The position numbers were made by a program, and so were the translations under genes. Below the pieces are notes generated by a model, which had not been told where the DNA came from, searched no databases, and saw only the letters and a program-made list of their open reading frames with translations. From an uncultured Bacteroidia bacterium (GTDB lineage: Bacteria > Bacteroidota > Bacteroidia > Bacteroidales > Prolixibacteraceae): 64,000 nt of DNA. Of this stretch, positions 52,101 to 61,312 are shown piece by piece; positions within the stretch are counted from its first letter, which is position 1; each line of letters begins with the position of its first letter. Where the stretch lies: positions 1 to 64,000 of the forward strand of contig CAIVMQ010000029.1 in the NCBI GenBank assembly GCA_903907075.1, read 5' to 3'.

Positions 52101-53282
52101 TTAGGCTATAACACCAGAGCCGATAAGTTCATCATTTTGGTACCATGCGGCGAACTGTCCGGAGGTAATTCCGCGCTGATCTTCCTGAAAAAGGATATAA
52201 GCCCCTTCGGGTGACATCGAAATTTGTCCCTTTTCAAGTGGTTGACGATACCTTATTCTGAACTCAAAATGACGCTCTTCTCCATCTGCCATTTCAAAAT
52301 CGGGGCGAATCCAATGCAAATCTTCTCTGGGAATAAACAGCCCCTTACGGTAAAGACCGGGGTGATCCTTACCTTCTCCCACATATACTATATTCCTTTT
52401 AATATCGGTTGCCAAAATAAACAGTGGTTCCTCATAGCCTCCGATATTCAGTCCCTTGCGCTGTCCGATGGTATAAAAATGAGCCCCATTATGTTCTCCG
52501 ACCACTTTGCCATTCCATGGTTTATAGGGAAATTGGGAACAAAGCTTTTGAATATTCTCTTGTGAGGGAATCAGTTGTTTTTTCTCCATAAATGATGCTG
52601 GGATCTCTATCACATTCCCTTTCTTTGCTTCAAGCTTCTGCTGAAGAAAGAGCGGAAGATCAACTTTTCCTACAAAACATATCCCTTGAGAGTCCTTGCG
52701 TTCAGCGGTTATCAGCCCTTGCTGGCGAGCAATTTCGCGTACTTCTGGCTTCTGCAGATCTCCTATGGGAAATAATGATTTAGAGAGTTGCTCCTGATTT
52801 AGCTGACATAGAAAATAACTCTGATCTTTATTCTGATCTTTTCCTGCCAGTAATTGATACATAGGCTCCCCTCCCACCTCAAGGACACCCTTACGGCAGT
52901 AGTGGCCAGTGGCCACATAGGCAGCACCTAATTCAACTGACTTTTGCATAAAAAGATCAAATTTTATCTCCCGATTACACAATACATCGGGGTTGGGGGT
53001 TCTCCCTTTTTCGTATTCGGCAAACATGTAATCGACAACTCGTTTTCGGTAATAATCGGAGAGATCGACAATATGAAACGGAATATCTAGTTTTTTTGCA
53101 ATCATCTCGGCAAAGACAACGTCGTCTTCCCAGGCACATCCGGCAGTAATTGATCCGGTGCGCTCCTTCCAATTGATCATAAACACACCGATCACCTCAT
53201 ACCCCTCTTTTTTAAGAAGATATGCGGCAACGCTTGAATCAACGCCACCCGAGAGTCCAATTACAACTTTTTCCTTTGTCAT
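52101..53282 (-). CDS. mnmA: tRNA-specific 2-thiouridylase
   Basis: Thiolates U34 of tRNA-Lys, -Glu and -Gln. The 393 residues have the PP-loop GLSGGVDSSVAAYLL, the catalytic pair Cys102 (NPDVLCNREIKFD) and Cys202 (DSQGICFVG), and the C-terminal beta-barrel (IGQRKGLNIGGYEEPLFI). A -7-like TAAATTTG lies 8 bp upstream (53290-53297, minus). The gene is functionally linked to mnmD at 59.6 kb, which acts on the same nucleotide. Confidence 0.96.
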   Translation of the reverse strand: MTKEKVVIGLSGGVDSSVAAYLLKKEGYEVIGVFMINWKERTGSITAGCAWEDDVVFAEMIAKKLDIPFHIVDLSDYYRKRVVDYMFAEYEKGRTPNPDVLCNREIKFDLFMQKSVELGAAYVATGHYCRKGVLEVGGEPMYQLLAGKDQNKDQSYFLCQLNQEQLSKSLFPIGDLQKPEVREIARQQGLITAERKDSQGICFVGKVDLPLFLQQKLEAKKGNVIEIPASFMEKKQLIPSQENIQKLCSQFPYKPWNGKVVGEHNGAHFYTIGQRKGLNIGGYEEPLFILATDIKRNIVYVGEGKDHPGLYRKGLFIPREDLHWIRPDFEMADGEERHFEFRIRYRQPLEKGQISMSPEGAYILFQEDQRGITSGQFAAWYQNDELIGSGVIA

Positions 53283-53512
53283 CAGGGTGCAAATTTACCG
53301 CTTTTGGAGCAGAAAGACAGTATCCTCTATTCATTAACCTCCTAAAGAATTCAAAATCGGTGTTTATGCAATAGCGATCTCCGGGTATTCGAACTCTTGA
53401 GCGCCCATGGGATAAAATAAATGAAAGAAATCACCCCCCTTAAAATTTACAAATCTGGGATAAATTAAACGAAAAACTCAATTTTAAAAGACCCATTAGA
53501 ACCAAAAAAAGT

Positions 53513-53520
53513 TAGCTTTG
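53513..53520 (+). promoter_or_regulatory. -7 element immediately before mntH
   Basis: TAGCTTTG fits TAnnTTTG but ends only 4 bp before the ATG at 53525. If used, transcription would start at or next to the start codon, giving a leaderless mRNA. Confidence 0.4.
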
Positions 53521-53524
53521 CATT

Positions 53525-54799
53525 ATGTTCAAGCGCTTTTCTCAGTACATACGGAATATAGACCGGAAAGATTATCGGCCTAAATTTGGAGGTCTTGAGA
53601 TCCTCAAATATCTTGGGCCCGGATTATTGGTTACGGTAGGCTTCATAGATCCCGGGAACTGGGCATCGAACCTGGGGGCTGGAGCTCAGTTTGGGTATGC
53701 ATTGCTTTGGATGGTCACCTTATCCACCATAATGCTCATTCTACTCCAACATAATGTGGCTCATTTGGGTATTGCAACAGGCTTATGCCTCTCGGAAGCT
53801 GCAACCAAATATCTCAAACCAGTCTATTCAATCACAATTTTAATTACGGCAATTATTGCATCGATCTCTACTTCGCTCGCCGAAATTCTTGGCGGTGCCA
53901 TAGCCTTAAATATGCTGCTCAATATTCCAATTCGAGCGGGAGCAATACTGGTAGTCCTATTTGTTTTGATCATGCTTTTTACCAATGGGTATCGCATGAT
54001 TGAGAAATGGATCATTGCCTTTGTTTCGGTTATTGGCCTCTCCTTTATATATGAACTATCATTGGTAAATATTGACTGGAACTCTGCCATTCACGCCTGG
54101 GTAACGCCCTGCTTTCCGAAAGGATCGATGGTGATTATTATGAGTGTACTCGGAGCTGTTGTGATGCCTCATAATCTCTTTCTGCATTCAGAGATTATTC
54201 AGAGTCGCCAATGGAACCTACAAGACGAAAAAACAATCAAGAAGAGACTTAATTATGAATTTCTGGACACTATCATCTCAATGATCATTGGGTGGGCAAT
54301 CAATAGTGCTATGATATTATTGGCTGCAGCCACATTTTATAAGGTAGGCGTAGAGGTGACAGAGTTACAGCAGGCAAAAAGCTTGTTAGGTCCGTTATTA
54401 GGAATTCATGCCGGAGTAGTCTTCGCAGTTGCCCTTCTTTTTTCTGGTATTGCCTCAACGATAACCTCAGGGATGGCTGCCGGATCGATCTTTTCCGGCA
54501 TGTTCAGCGAACCCTACGACATCAAAGATAACCATTCGAGACTTGGAATTGCAATTTCTTTTGTAATCGCGCTGCTGATAATTTTTGCGATCTCCAATCC
54601 TTTTAATGGCTTAATCTATTCTCAGATGATTCTGAGCATTCAACTTCCGATAACGATATTTGTTCAGGTTTGGCTAACCTCTTCTGAGAAAGTGATGGGT
54701 AAATATAAGAACAGCCGTTTCTATGCCATATCTTTATATTTAGTTGGAGGAATTGTTACCGCATTAAATATTGCCCTATTTATAAGTTTTCTGCACTAA
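53525..54799 (+). CDS. mntH: Nramp-family divalent metal transporter
   Basis: Proton-coupled Mn2+/Fe2+ importer in the inner membrane. The 424 residues show about 11 helices, the TM1 motif GFIDPGNWASN and the TM6 motif VVMPHNLFLHSEI, both with canonical metal ligands (Asp, Asn, Met). Start and length are normal. No Fur or MntR box was recognised. The methyltransferase gene follows after 15 bp. Confidence 0.93.
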   Translation: MFKRFSQYIRNIDRKDYRPKFGGLEILKYLGPGLLVTVGFIDPGNWASNLGAGAQFGYALLWMVTLSTIMLILLQHNVAHLGIATGLCLSEAATKYLKPVYSITILITAIIASISTSLAEILGGAIALNMLLNIPIRAGAILVVLFVLIMLFTNGYRMIEKWIIAFVSVIGLSFIYELSLVNIDWNSAIHAWVTPCFPKGSMVIIMSVLGAVVMPHNLFLHSEIIQSRQWNLQDEKTIKKRLNYEFLDTIISMIIGWAINSAMILLAAATFYKVGVEVTELQQAKSLLGPLLGIHAGVVFAVALLFSGIASTITSGMAAGSIFSGMFSEPYDIKDNHSRLGIAISFVIALLIIFAISNPFNGLIYSQMILSIQLPITIFVQVWLTSSEKVMGKYKNSRFYAISLYLVGGIVTALNIALFISFLH

Positions 54800-54814
54800 T
54801 ATTTAACAGATCAT

Positions 54815-55546
54815 ATGGCGACTCTAAGTAAAAGTCACGATCCTATTGGTCACGCTGTTTGGGATTATTCCAATGGCAAACGGGGTGAATCAATTATCAT
54901 TACCACCGATATTGCTGAGGACGAAGAACTTTTACCCTCCTATTTTTTCAGAAGTTTCGATCAGATGCCTCTACAGGAACAGGAGGCGCTGCAAAGATGC
55001 GAGGGTCGAATCCTAGATGTGGGAGCTGGCGCTGGAACTCACTCCTTGTGGCTACAGGATCAGGGATTCGAAGTAGATGCTCTCGAGATATCTCCTTTAT
55101 CTTGTGAGACGATGCGAAAACGAGGAGTAAAAAACATCCTACCAGAAGATATTTTTGAACTCACGGATCGCAAATACGATACCATCCTGCTTCTTATGAA
55201 TGGTGCAGGAATTGCTCAAACCTTACCTGGATTAAGAAACCTTTTGCTTCACCTAAAGACACTGCTTAATCCGGGTGGTAAGTTATTAGCCGACTCTTCC
55301 GATCTACTTTACCTCTTCACCGATGAGAATGGTGAGACCTGGGTTGATATTGCCTCTGACACCTATTATGGGGAGATGAACTACCAGCTAACCTATAAAA
55401 ATATCATAGGAAAACCCTTCTCGTGGCTTTTTGTCGACCCTGAAACCTTTTGTGATTATGCCCATTTTTGTGGATATACTGTAAAAGAGAAATTTACCGG
55501 GGCCCATTTCGACTATATGGTCGAGCTGCACCTTTCAGCGATTTAA
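54815..55546 (+). CDS. Class I SAM-dependent methyltransferase
   Basis: Methyltransferase with unknown acceptor. The 243 residues contain the SAM-binding glycine motif RILDVGAGAGTHSLWL, an acidic strand end EVDALEISPLS, NILPEDIFEL and DTILLLMNGAGIAQTLPGL. Co-transcription with mntH is likely (15-bp gap), but gives no hint of the substrate. Its end overlaps by 4 bp the convergent OmpA-family gene. Confidence 0.85.
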   Translation: MATLSKSHDPIGHAVWDYSNGKRGESIIITTDIAEDEELLPSYFFRSFDQMPLQEQEALQRCEGRILDVGAGAGTHSLWLQDQGFEVDALEISPLSCETMRKRGVKNILPEDIFELTDRKYDTILLLMNGAGIAQTLPGLRNLLLHLKTLLNPGGKLLADSSDLLYLFTDENGETWVDIASDTYYGEMNYQLTYKNIIGKPFSWLFVDPETFCDYAHFCGYTVKEKFTGAHFDYMVELHLSAI

Positions 55547-57456
55547 CGCACCTTAAACTCAGTCCGGCGGTTCTCTTTACGCCCCTCCTCGGTAGCGTTG
55601 TTACTCAGAGGAACGGAGAAACCATACCCCTTACTTTGAAGCCTTTTCGCAGCGATACCGTTGAAAATTAAGTAGTCAACAACAGCCTGTGCCCGTTTTG
55701 AAGAGAGCGTTTCGTTATAACTCTTAGATCCCTGATTATCGGTATGTCCCCCTATTTCAACATCTAATCCCGTATTATCATTTAAAAATCGGACTAAATC
55801 TTCAAGTTCCCCTTTTGATTCGACCTTTAGATTAAACGAATCGGTATCGAAAAAGATATTTTTTAGGATTGTAGTTTTTCCCTTTTCTACAGGATCGAGC
55901 TTTATATCCAGGAACTTCGGATTGTATTGGGAAGCACCCTCTAAAAGGTCAAAGTTTTCGCTATGAAACAGATAACCCGGTTTTGAAATCAAAATCCCAT
56001 AATTGTGCCCTGCAGGGAGGCAGAAAAGAAAGGCCCCCTCATTTTCAAAAGGGTACAAATGTTCAACTAACCGATTATCAAGCAAATCGGACAATGTTAA
56101 ATCGGCAGAGAGTAATTCACCTGTCTTATGGCTGGTGATCCTCCCCTTTACCCATGAAACCTGTTTGGGTTTAAAGGATTCAGGGGTTAAAAACCAATAA
56201 ATATCACGGCCGCATGAATCTTTTTTATCCACGGTATACCACGATTTATTGCCTGAAACCTCAACAACAAGCCCCTCTTCATCACCTGCAGAATTCAATG
56301 GGTAACCCAAATTCCGGGGAGCTGTAGTTTGTGAACTGTCAAGATTAAAATAAAAGAGGTCCTTCCCTCCCATTCCGGGCCAAAAATCTGAGGCGAAATA
56401 GAGTGATTCTCCATCGGGGTGAATAAAGGGTGAATTTTCATTCCCTGAAGTATTGATCGACTCCATATTGACAACCTTCCCATAGACAGGTAATCCTTCG
56501 GGTGAAACACCAAGTTTTTCGCTCCTCCAGATATCCATACCCCCTTTCCCTGCTGCACGGTTACTGGTAAAATAGAGCCATTTACCGTCAGCCGAGACCG
56601 ATGGTTGCGACTCCCACGATTTTGAATTAACGGGAGCCCCCAGGTTAACAGGATCAGACCAGGAGCCATTCTTTTGAATAGACATATAAAGATCACAACT
56701 ACCTATTCCATCTGAGCGTCCGCAACCAGTAAAAAATAAGAGCCTTCCATCGGCAGATATACATTGAGCCCCCTCGTTGTCTGGCGTATTTATAGGTTTT
56801 CCCAGAGCAATAGCCCTACTCCATCCTGAAGAATCAGCTTGAGAAACAAAGAAATCCTCTTGTGGAAACGTTAGTTTATTCCCTTCATTATCGACTTTCA
56901 ACAATCTGGTAAAAACCAATTCATTCGCTTCACCATTTAAACTTGGCCAATATTCATCCGATGTTGAATTTATTGAGGGGCCGGCATTTACCGGTTTAAA
57001 AAGGAGTGGTACTCTTATTGCCTCTTTTGCAAAGCGGCATGACTCAAGCAACCGCTCTTCTTGTACGGAAAGGGTGATCTTGAGCCTTTTAAACTGCTCT
57101 ATATTCTTTAATGCCTCTGCATAATCAGCCTCCTTGTAAGTGAGTACCGCAAGAAACTTATACCCATTCGGATAATGATCATTCCCCAAGTTAAGTCCCA
57201 TCACAAGAGACTCTTTCTCCCGCTGCAGATCCCCTTTTTCGTGATACATATCGGCTAAGCCGAAATAGGCCATGTAATAATTAGAATCAATGTCTAATAC
57301 ATGATGCAACAACTTAATTGCCTTTTCAGATTCCCCATTCTGAGCACAACGCTTCGCTTCATTATATACTGACTCCACCTTTTTACGCACGGCATAACTT
57401 GTCTGAGCAAAGCTATCAGAGGTAATAAGAGCAAGCAGAAGCAAAATGAATCTCAT
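55543..57456 (-). CDS. OmpA-family protein with TPR, beta-propeller and CRD domains (PorE-like)
   Basis: Peptidoglycan-binding envelope protein with the architecture of PorE of the type IX secretion system. The 637 residues comprise a signal peptide (about 1-17), TPR repeats (20-130), a PD40/WD40-type propeller (160-410, with ADGRLLFFTGCG and PDGESLYFASDF blades), a carboxypeptidase-regulatory-like domain (430-510) and a C-terminal OmpA domain (IFFDTDSFNL, GGHTDNQGSKSYNETLSSKRA). PorE is a lipoprotein, whereas this has a plain signal peptide. It is therefore more safely a paralogue than PorE itself. Minus-strand -7 TAACTTTG at 57500-57507. Confidence 0.88.
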   Translation of the reverse strand: MRFILLLLALITSDSFAQTSYAVRKKVESVYNEAKRCAQNGESEKAIKLLHHVLDIDSNYYMAYFGLADMYHEKGDLQREKESLVMGLNLGNDHYPNGYKFLAVLTYKEADYAEALKNIEQFKRLKITLSVQEERLLESCRFAKEAIRVPLLFKPVNAGPSINSTSDEYWPSLNGEANELVFTRLLKVDNEGNKLTFPQEDFFVSQADSSGWSRAIALGKPINTPDNEGAQCISADGRLLFFTGCGRSDGIGSCDLYMSIQKNGSWSDPVNLGAPVNSKSWESQPSVSADGKWLYFTSNRAAGKGGMDIWRSEKLGVSPEGLPVYGKVVNMESINTSGNENSPFIHPDGESLYFASDFWPGMGGKDLFYFNLDSSQTTAPRNLGYPLNSAGDEEGLVVEVSGNKSWYTVDKKDSCGRDIYWFLTPESFKPKQVSWVKGRITSHKTGELLSADLTLSDLLDNRLVEHLYPFENEGAFLFCLPAGHNYGILISKPGYLFHSENFDLLEGASQYNPKFLDIKLDPVEKGKTTILKNIFFDTDSFNLKVESKGELEDLVRFLNDNTGLDVEIGGHTDNQGSKSYNETLSSKRAQAVVDYLIFNGIAAKRLQSKGYGFSVPLSNNATEEGRKENRRTEFKVR

Positions 57457-57550
57457 AGCGAATAGTTAAAATGGTTCAGAAATATTCGTAAATACCTCTC
57501 AAAGTTAATCTTAAATACTAAGTCTAATCTGATGAATGTAAAAATAGAAG

Positions 57551-57584
57551 CAAAAAAAAACCGCTTCGGAATTACCCGAAGCGG
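57551..57584 (-). terminator. Terminator of the aldolase gene
   Basis: CCGCTTCGG (57561-57569) pairs with CCGAAGCGG (57576-57584); on the minus strand the stem is followed by T9. It lies 23 bp past the fba stop. Confidence 0.85.
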
Positions 57585-57606
57585 AAGTTGAAGATGATTT
57601 TTTATC

Positions 57607-58686
57607 TTAAATGCTATTGATCGCGTTTAAATCTTCGAATGCTTGTTTTAAACGGGCAATAAGGGTCTCTTCACCTTTACGCAACCATACGCGAGGATCG
57701 TAGAATTTTTTATTCGGTTTTTCTGCACCCTCCGGATTTCCGATCTGTGCCTGAAGATAACCGCGATTGGCAGCTTCAAAAGCACGAACGCCATCCCAAT
57801 AAGCCCATTGGGTATCGGTATCGATATTCATTTTAATAACGCCATAACCAATTGCTTCGCGGATCTCAGCATGAGATGATCCTGAACCACCATGGAATAC
57901 GAAATTCACAGGATGAGAATCGGCCAAGCCAAGTTTTGCTTTAATATAATCCTGCGAATTTTTAAGAATTATCGGCATTAGCTTAACATTCCCCGGTTTG
58001 TATACTCCGTGAACATTTCCAAAAGATGCTGCAACAGTAAAGTTTGGCGACACCTTGCTTAACTCTTCGTATGCATAACACACATGCTCAGGTTGGGTGT
58101 ACAAGAGACTGTTGTCCAAATTACTATTGTCAACACCATCCTCTTCACCACCAGTGATACCTAATTCTATTTCGAGGGTCATACCCATTTTTGACATTCT
58201 TTCAAGATAGCGTTTGCTGATCTCGATATTCTCTTCAATTGGCTCCTCAGAAAGATCTAACATATGAGAGCTAAAAAGTGGTTTACCTGTTTGTGCAAAA
58301 TGTTTTTCACTTGCATCAAGAAGACCATCTATCCAAGGGAGTAATTTTTTTGCGGCATGGTCAGTATGAAGAATCACACGAACGCCATAAGCCTCAGCAA
58401 GTTCATGAATATGTTTTGCACCTGCAATGGCACCTAAGACAGCAGCCTTTTGTCCATCAAGTTTTAATCCTTTTCCTGCATTAAATGCAGCACCACCGTT
58501 AGAAAATTGAATCATTACTGGTGCATTAACCGCTACCGCGGCCTCCATAACAGCATTCACAGTAGAAGATCCAACAACATTCACAGCTGGAATGGCAAAC
58601 CCATTGGCTTTGGCAACTTTAAAGATATACTGAAGATCAGTACCTGTTACAACGCCAGGTTTAACAACATCTGATATTTTATTCAT
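57607..58686 (-). CDS. fbaA: Class II fructose-bisphosphate aldolase
   Basis: Zinc-dependent aldol cleavage of fructose-1,6-bisphosphate in glycolysis/gluconeogenesis. The 359 residues match the class IIA length. The zinc ligands lie in VILHTDHAAKKLLPW, ELGITGGEEDGVDN, and FVFHGGSGSSHAEI; the phosphate loop NIDTDTQWAYWDG follows. A -7-like TAAATTTG (58712-58719, minus) is overlapped by an inverted repeat AATTTGT-N5-ACAAATT (58699-58717), a possible operator. It ends at a strong terminator. Confidence 0.96.
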   Translation of the reverse strand: MNKISDVVKPGVVTGTDLQYIFKVAKANGFAIPAVNVVGSSTVNAVMEAAVAVNAPVMIQFSNGGAAFNAGKGLKLDGQKAAVLGAIAGAKHIHELAEAYGVRVILHTDHAAKKLLPWIDGLLDASEKHFAQTGKPLFSSHMLDLSEEPIEENIEISKRYLERMSKMGMTLEIELGITGGEEDGVDNSNLDNSLLYTQPEHVCYAYEELSKVSPNFTVAASFGNVHGVYKPGNVKLMPIILKNSQDYIKAKLGLADSHPVNFVFHGGSGSSHAEIREAIGYGVIKMNIDTDTQWAYWDGVRAFEAANRGYLQAQIGNPEGAEKPNKKFYDPRVWLRKGEETLIARLKQAFEDLNAINSI

Positions 58687-58820
58687 ATTTCAATGATTAA
58701 TTTGTAATTCACAAATTTACGCCATTATTATAACAATACAAGTAGTGAAAGATTAAAATTTGGTTAACGAAACATTTTGTGTTTCAACTATCAACCATAA
58801 AAAAGGGTTGTGAGATTGAA

Positions 58821-59435
58821 TTACAGAATTAAATCGCCTTTCCCATAACGGGTAATGAGTGGCTCACTGCCAATGCAGTCGATAACTGTAGACGGGATAT
58901 TTCCGCCAAAACCGCCATCCACAACCATGTCAACAAGATCCCCGAATTTTTCGTGAATAAGCTCGGGATCGGTAGTATATTCAACTATATCGTCGTCATC
59001 GTGCACCGATGTTGAGAGAATTGGATTCCCCAATTCTTTTACGATCTCACGGATCAACTTATTTCCGGGGATACGAATACCGATGGAACTCTTCGTACTT
59101 CGAAAGAGCTTAGGAATTTGATTATTGGCATTCAGAATAAATGTAAACGGACCAGGCAGATTTTTCTTCATCAATTTAAAAATAGTGTTGGAAATGGGTC
59201 TGCAATAGTCTGAAATATTGCTTAAATCGTAGAAAATAAATGAGAATGGGGCTTTTTCGGCCTTTACATTTTTAATTTTGGCAATCCGCTCTATGGCTTT
59301 TGGTTTTGTGATATCGCAACAAATGCCATAGATCGTATCGGTAGGAACGATTACGACCCCACCGTTTCGCAAAAGTTCCACGACCTTGAGTAACTCTTTT
59401 GGGTTTGTATTATCATCATATAAGCGAAGCAGCAT
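58821..59435 (-). CDS. YciO/Sua5/YrdC-family protein
   Basis: Member of the threonylcarbamoyl-AMP synthase fold (tRNA t6A pathway). The 204 residues have GGVVIVPTDTIYGICCD, the KxR-type phosphate patch, LPGPFTFIL and SSIGIRIPGN, then NPILSTSV. The pattern (LMKKNLPGPFTFIL, EYTTDPELIHEKFG, VDGGFGG) is closer to YciO than to TsaC/Sua5, so it may not be the main t6A enzyme. The ATG at 59433-59435 is preferred to one seven codons upstream, by family start. Confidence 0.85.
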   Translation of the reverse strand: MLLRLYDDNTNPKELLKVVELLRNGGVVIVPTDTIYGICCDITKPKAIERIAKIKNVKAEKAPFSFIFYDLSNISDYCRPISNTIFKLMKKNLPGPFTFILNANNQIPKLFRSTKSSIGIRIPGNKLIREIVKELGNPILSTSVHDDDDIVEYTTDPELIHEKFGDLVDMVVDGGFGGNIPSTVIDCIGSEPLITRYGKGDLIL

Positions 59436-59582
59436 ATCAAGAACAAGAATTAGCAATTATTAACGTCAGGAAAAAGAGAATAAAGAACCACTTTCTAAGC
59501 ATTTACCGTAATACTTAACGTCTAAAAATAAACTCTCAAGATACCGATTTCCAGTTCAGACGAAAGTATGGATATTTCAGGT

Positions 59583-59590
59583 TATTTTTG
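59583..59590 (+). promoter_or_regulatory. Predicted -7 element of mnmD
   Basis: TATTTTTG matches TAnnTTTG, 42 bp before the preferred mnmD ATG at 59633. Confidence 0.4.
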
Positions 59591-59632
59591 CATACTTTAA
59601 ATAAGATTATATCAGTGCATTATTTGCCCACA

Positions 59633-60304
59633 ATGATAAAACCAGAAAGAATACAAACTGATGATGGATCAGACACTCTATATCTTGCAGGTATTTCAGA
59701 GCATTATCATTCCACGTTTGGGGCTATCCAAGAGTCGAGGCATGTATTTATCGAGTCTGGATTAAAGAATTGTCCTAAATCAACGCTAACGATTTTTGAA
59801 GTTGGATTTGGCACCGGTTTAAATGCGTACCTCACCCTTCTAGAGGCGCTGTCGTCAAAACAAAAAATTAACTATATTACGGTTGAGAAATACCCTTTGG
59901 ATGCTGAAATATGGGAATCGCTTAATTACCCTTCGCTAATCTCAGAGGGATCTGTAGATCTCTTTCAAGCGATTCATCGAAGTGCCTGGAATGAGAAGGT
60001 TCGAATTAATGACTATTTAACAATCATGAAGTTATCATCCGATATCGCCGACCTTGACTATTCCAAACTACCCGCTTTTGATTTAATCTATTTCGATGCT
60101 TTCTCCCCTGATAAGCAGCCTGAGCTCTGGGCCAAACCCATTTTGAATCAGATCAAGAGACATTGTAATCAGAATGGAATATTTGTAACCTATTGCGCCA
60201 AGGGGGAGGTCCGAAGGAACTTAGTAGCTGTTGGATTTATTGTGGAGCGTTTACCCGGTCCACCGGGTAAACGGGAGATGCTCAGAGCTACAAAGCGAAT
60301 CTGA
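59633..60304 (+). CDS. mnmD: tRNA (mnm5s2U34) methyltransferase MnmD
   Basis: Stand-alone form of the MnmC methyltransferase domain; methylates nm5s2U at tRNA position 34. The 223 residues show QTDDGSDTLY near the start, the SAM motif IFEVGFGTGLNAYLTLLEA and the DUF752 signature LIYFDAFSPDKQPELW, ending GPPGKREMLRATK. An in-frame TTG start 15 codons upstream would overlap the -7 box, so the ATG is preferred. It acts on the same nucleotide as MnmA. Confidence 0.92.
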   Translation: MIKPERIQTDDGSDTLYLAGISEHYHSTFGAIQESRHVFIESGLKNCPKSTLTIFEVGFGTGLNAYLTLLEALSSKQKINYITVEKYPLDAEIWESLNYPSLISEGSVDLFQAIHRSAWNEKVRINDYLTIMKLSSDIADLDYSKLPAFDLIYFDAFSPDKQPELWAKPILNQIKRHCNQNGIFVTYCAKGEVRRNLVAVGFIVERLPGPPGKREMLRATKRI

Positions 60305-60457
60305 ACCATACTTCGATTGAATAACGTTCCATAATTGCAATTTAGCAGACACCCTTAAATATCAATAAATTCTTATTCCTCTAACCCTTAGCAGGAATAA
60401 TTTTTGTTAAGGTGTTATAAATGGGGTAATCCGCGAAGGAAATCTTAATATATTTTC

Positions 60458-60465
60458 TATCTTCG
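60458..60465 (+). promoter_or_regulatory. Predicted -7-like element of the FKBP gene
   Basis: TATCTTCG is one base from TAnnTTTG and lies 44 bp before the ATG. Confidence 0.3.
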
Positions 60466-60509
60466 CACCTTTTAGAATAAACAATTAAAAATTTATAAGA
60501 AAAACGGTT

Positions 60510-61211
60510 ATGAAAATTAAATCTCTCATTGTTACCTTAGTTGCGGGTACTTTCTTTTTAGGATCATGCAACAACCTTAAAAGTTCGAAAGTTCAGCTGA
60601 AGACTCTTGCTGATTCAGCAGCCTATGCCATTGGAATTGATATAGGCAACAACATCAAGAAAAATCTTCCAACAGCACCGGGAGGAAAAGACCTTGACCA
60701 AAAAATTATTTTAGCTGCATTCACTAGTGCACTTAATGGTGATTCTTCACAAATTGCTGCGGCTAAGGTTGCAGCATGTACACAGAGCTACTTTATGAAA
60801 GCTCAGCAGTTAGACGCTGGAAAGGCTTCAGAAGCTGGAAAAAAATTCCTTGATGACAATGCTAAACGCTCTGGTGTTAAAACTACTGCCAGCGGACTTC
60901 AATACGAGATTCTTAAAGAAGGTAATGGTCCAAAACCAGCTGCTACTGATACAGTTGTTGTTCATTATCATGGAACTACTGTTGAAGGCAAAGTATTTGA
61001 TAGCTCAGTAGATCGCAAGAAACCTGCAACATTCCCTGTAAACCAGGTTATTCCGGGTTGGACAGAAGCGCTTCAGCTTATGCCTGTGGGTTCTAAATGG
61101 AAATTAGTTATCCCTGCTGCTCTTGCTTATGGTGAGCGTGGTGCAGGTGCAGATATTAAACCTAATTCTGTATTGGTTTTTGAAGTTGAACTTCTTGAAA
61201 TCAAGAAATAA
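60510..61211 (+). CDS. FKBP-type peptidyl-prolyl isomerase lipoprotein
   Basis: Envelope protein-folding factor (FkpA/Mip type). The 233 residues start with a lipoprotein signal peptide (VTLVAGTFFLGSC, lipobox LGSC, Cys20). An FKBP N-terminal dimerisation domain follows (AAYAIGIDIGNNIKKNL), then a helical linker, and the FKBP domain at about 125-233 (VVVHYHGTTVEGKVFDSS, VIPGWTEALQLMPVGSKW, YGERGAG). It ends at a strong terminator. Confidence 0.93.
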   Translation: MKIKSLIVTLVAGTFFLGSCNNLKSSKVQLKTLADSAAYAIGIDIGNNIKKNLPTAPGGKDLDQKIILAAFTSALNGDSSQIAAAKVAACTQSYFMKAQQLDAGKASEAGKKFLDDNAKRSGVKTTASGLQYEILKEGNGPKPAATDTVVVHYHGTTVEGKVFDSSVDRKKPATFPVNQVIPGWTEALQLMPVGSKWKLVIPAALAYGERGAGADIKPNSVLVFEVELLEIKK

Positions 61212-61251
61212 TTTAATTTTTTAGATTACTTTTGGGGAGTAACCCCGCATG

Positions 61252-61286
61252 AAGGATCCGGGATTAATGATTCCGGATCCTTTTTT
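61252..61286 (+). terminator. Terminator of the FKBP gene
   Basis: Perfect 10-bp stem AAGGATCCGG (61252-61261) and CCGGATCCTT (61273-61282), followed by TTTT. Confidence 0.88.
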
Positions 61287-61312
61287 ATTAAGTAACTTAA
61301 TTAAAAACGAAT

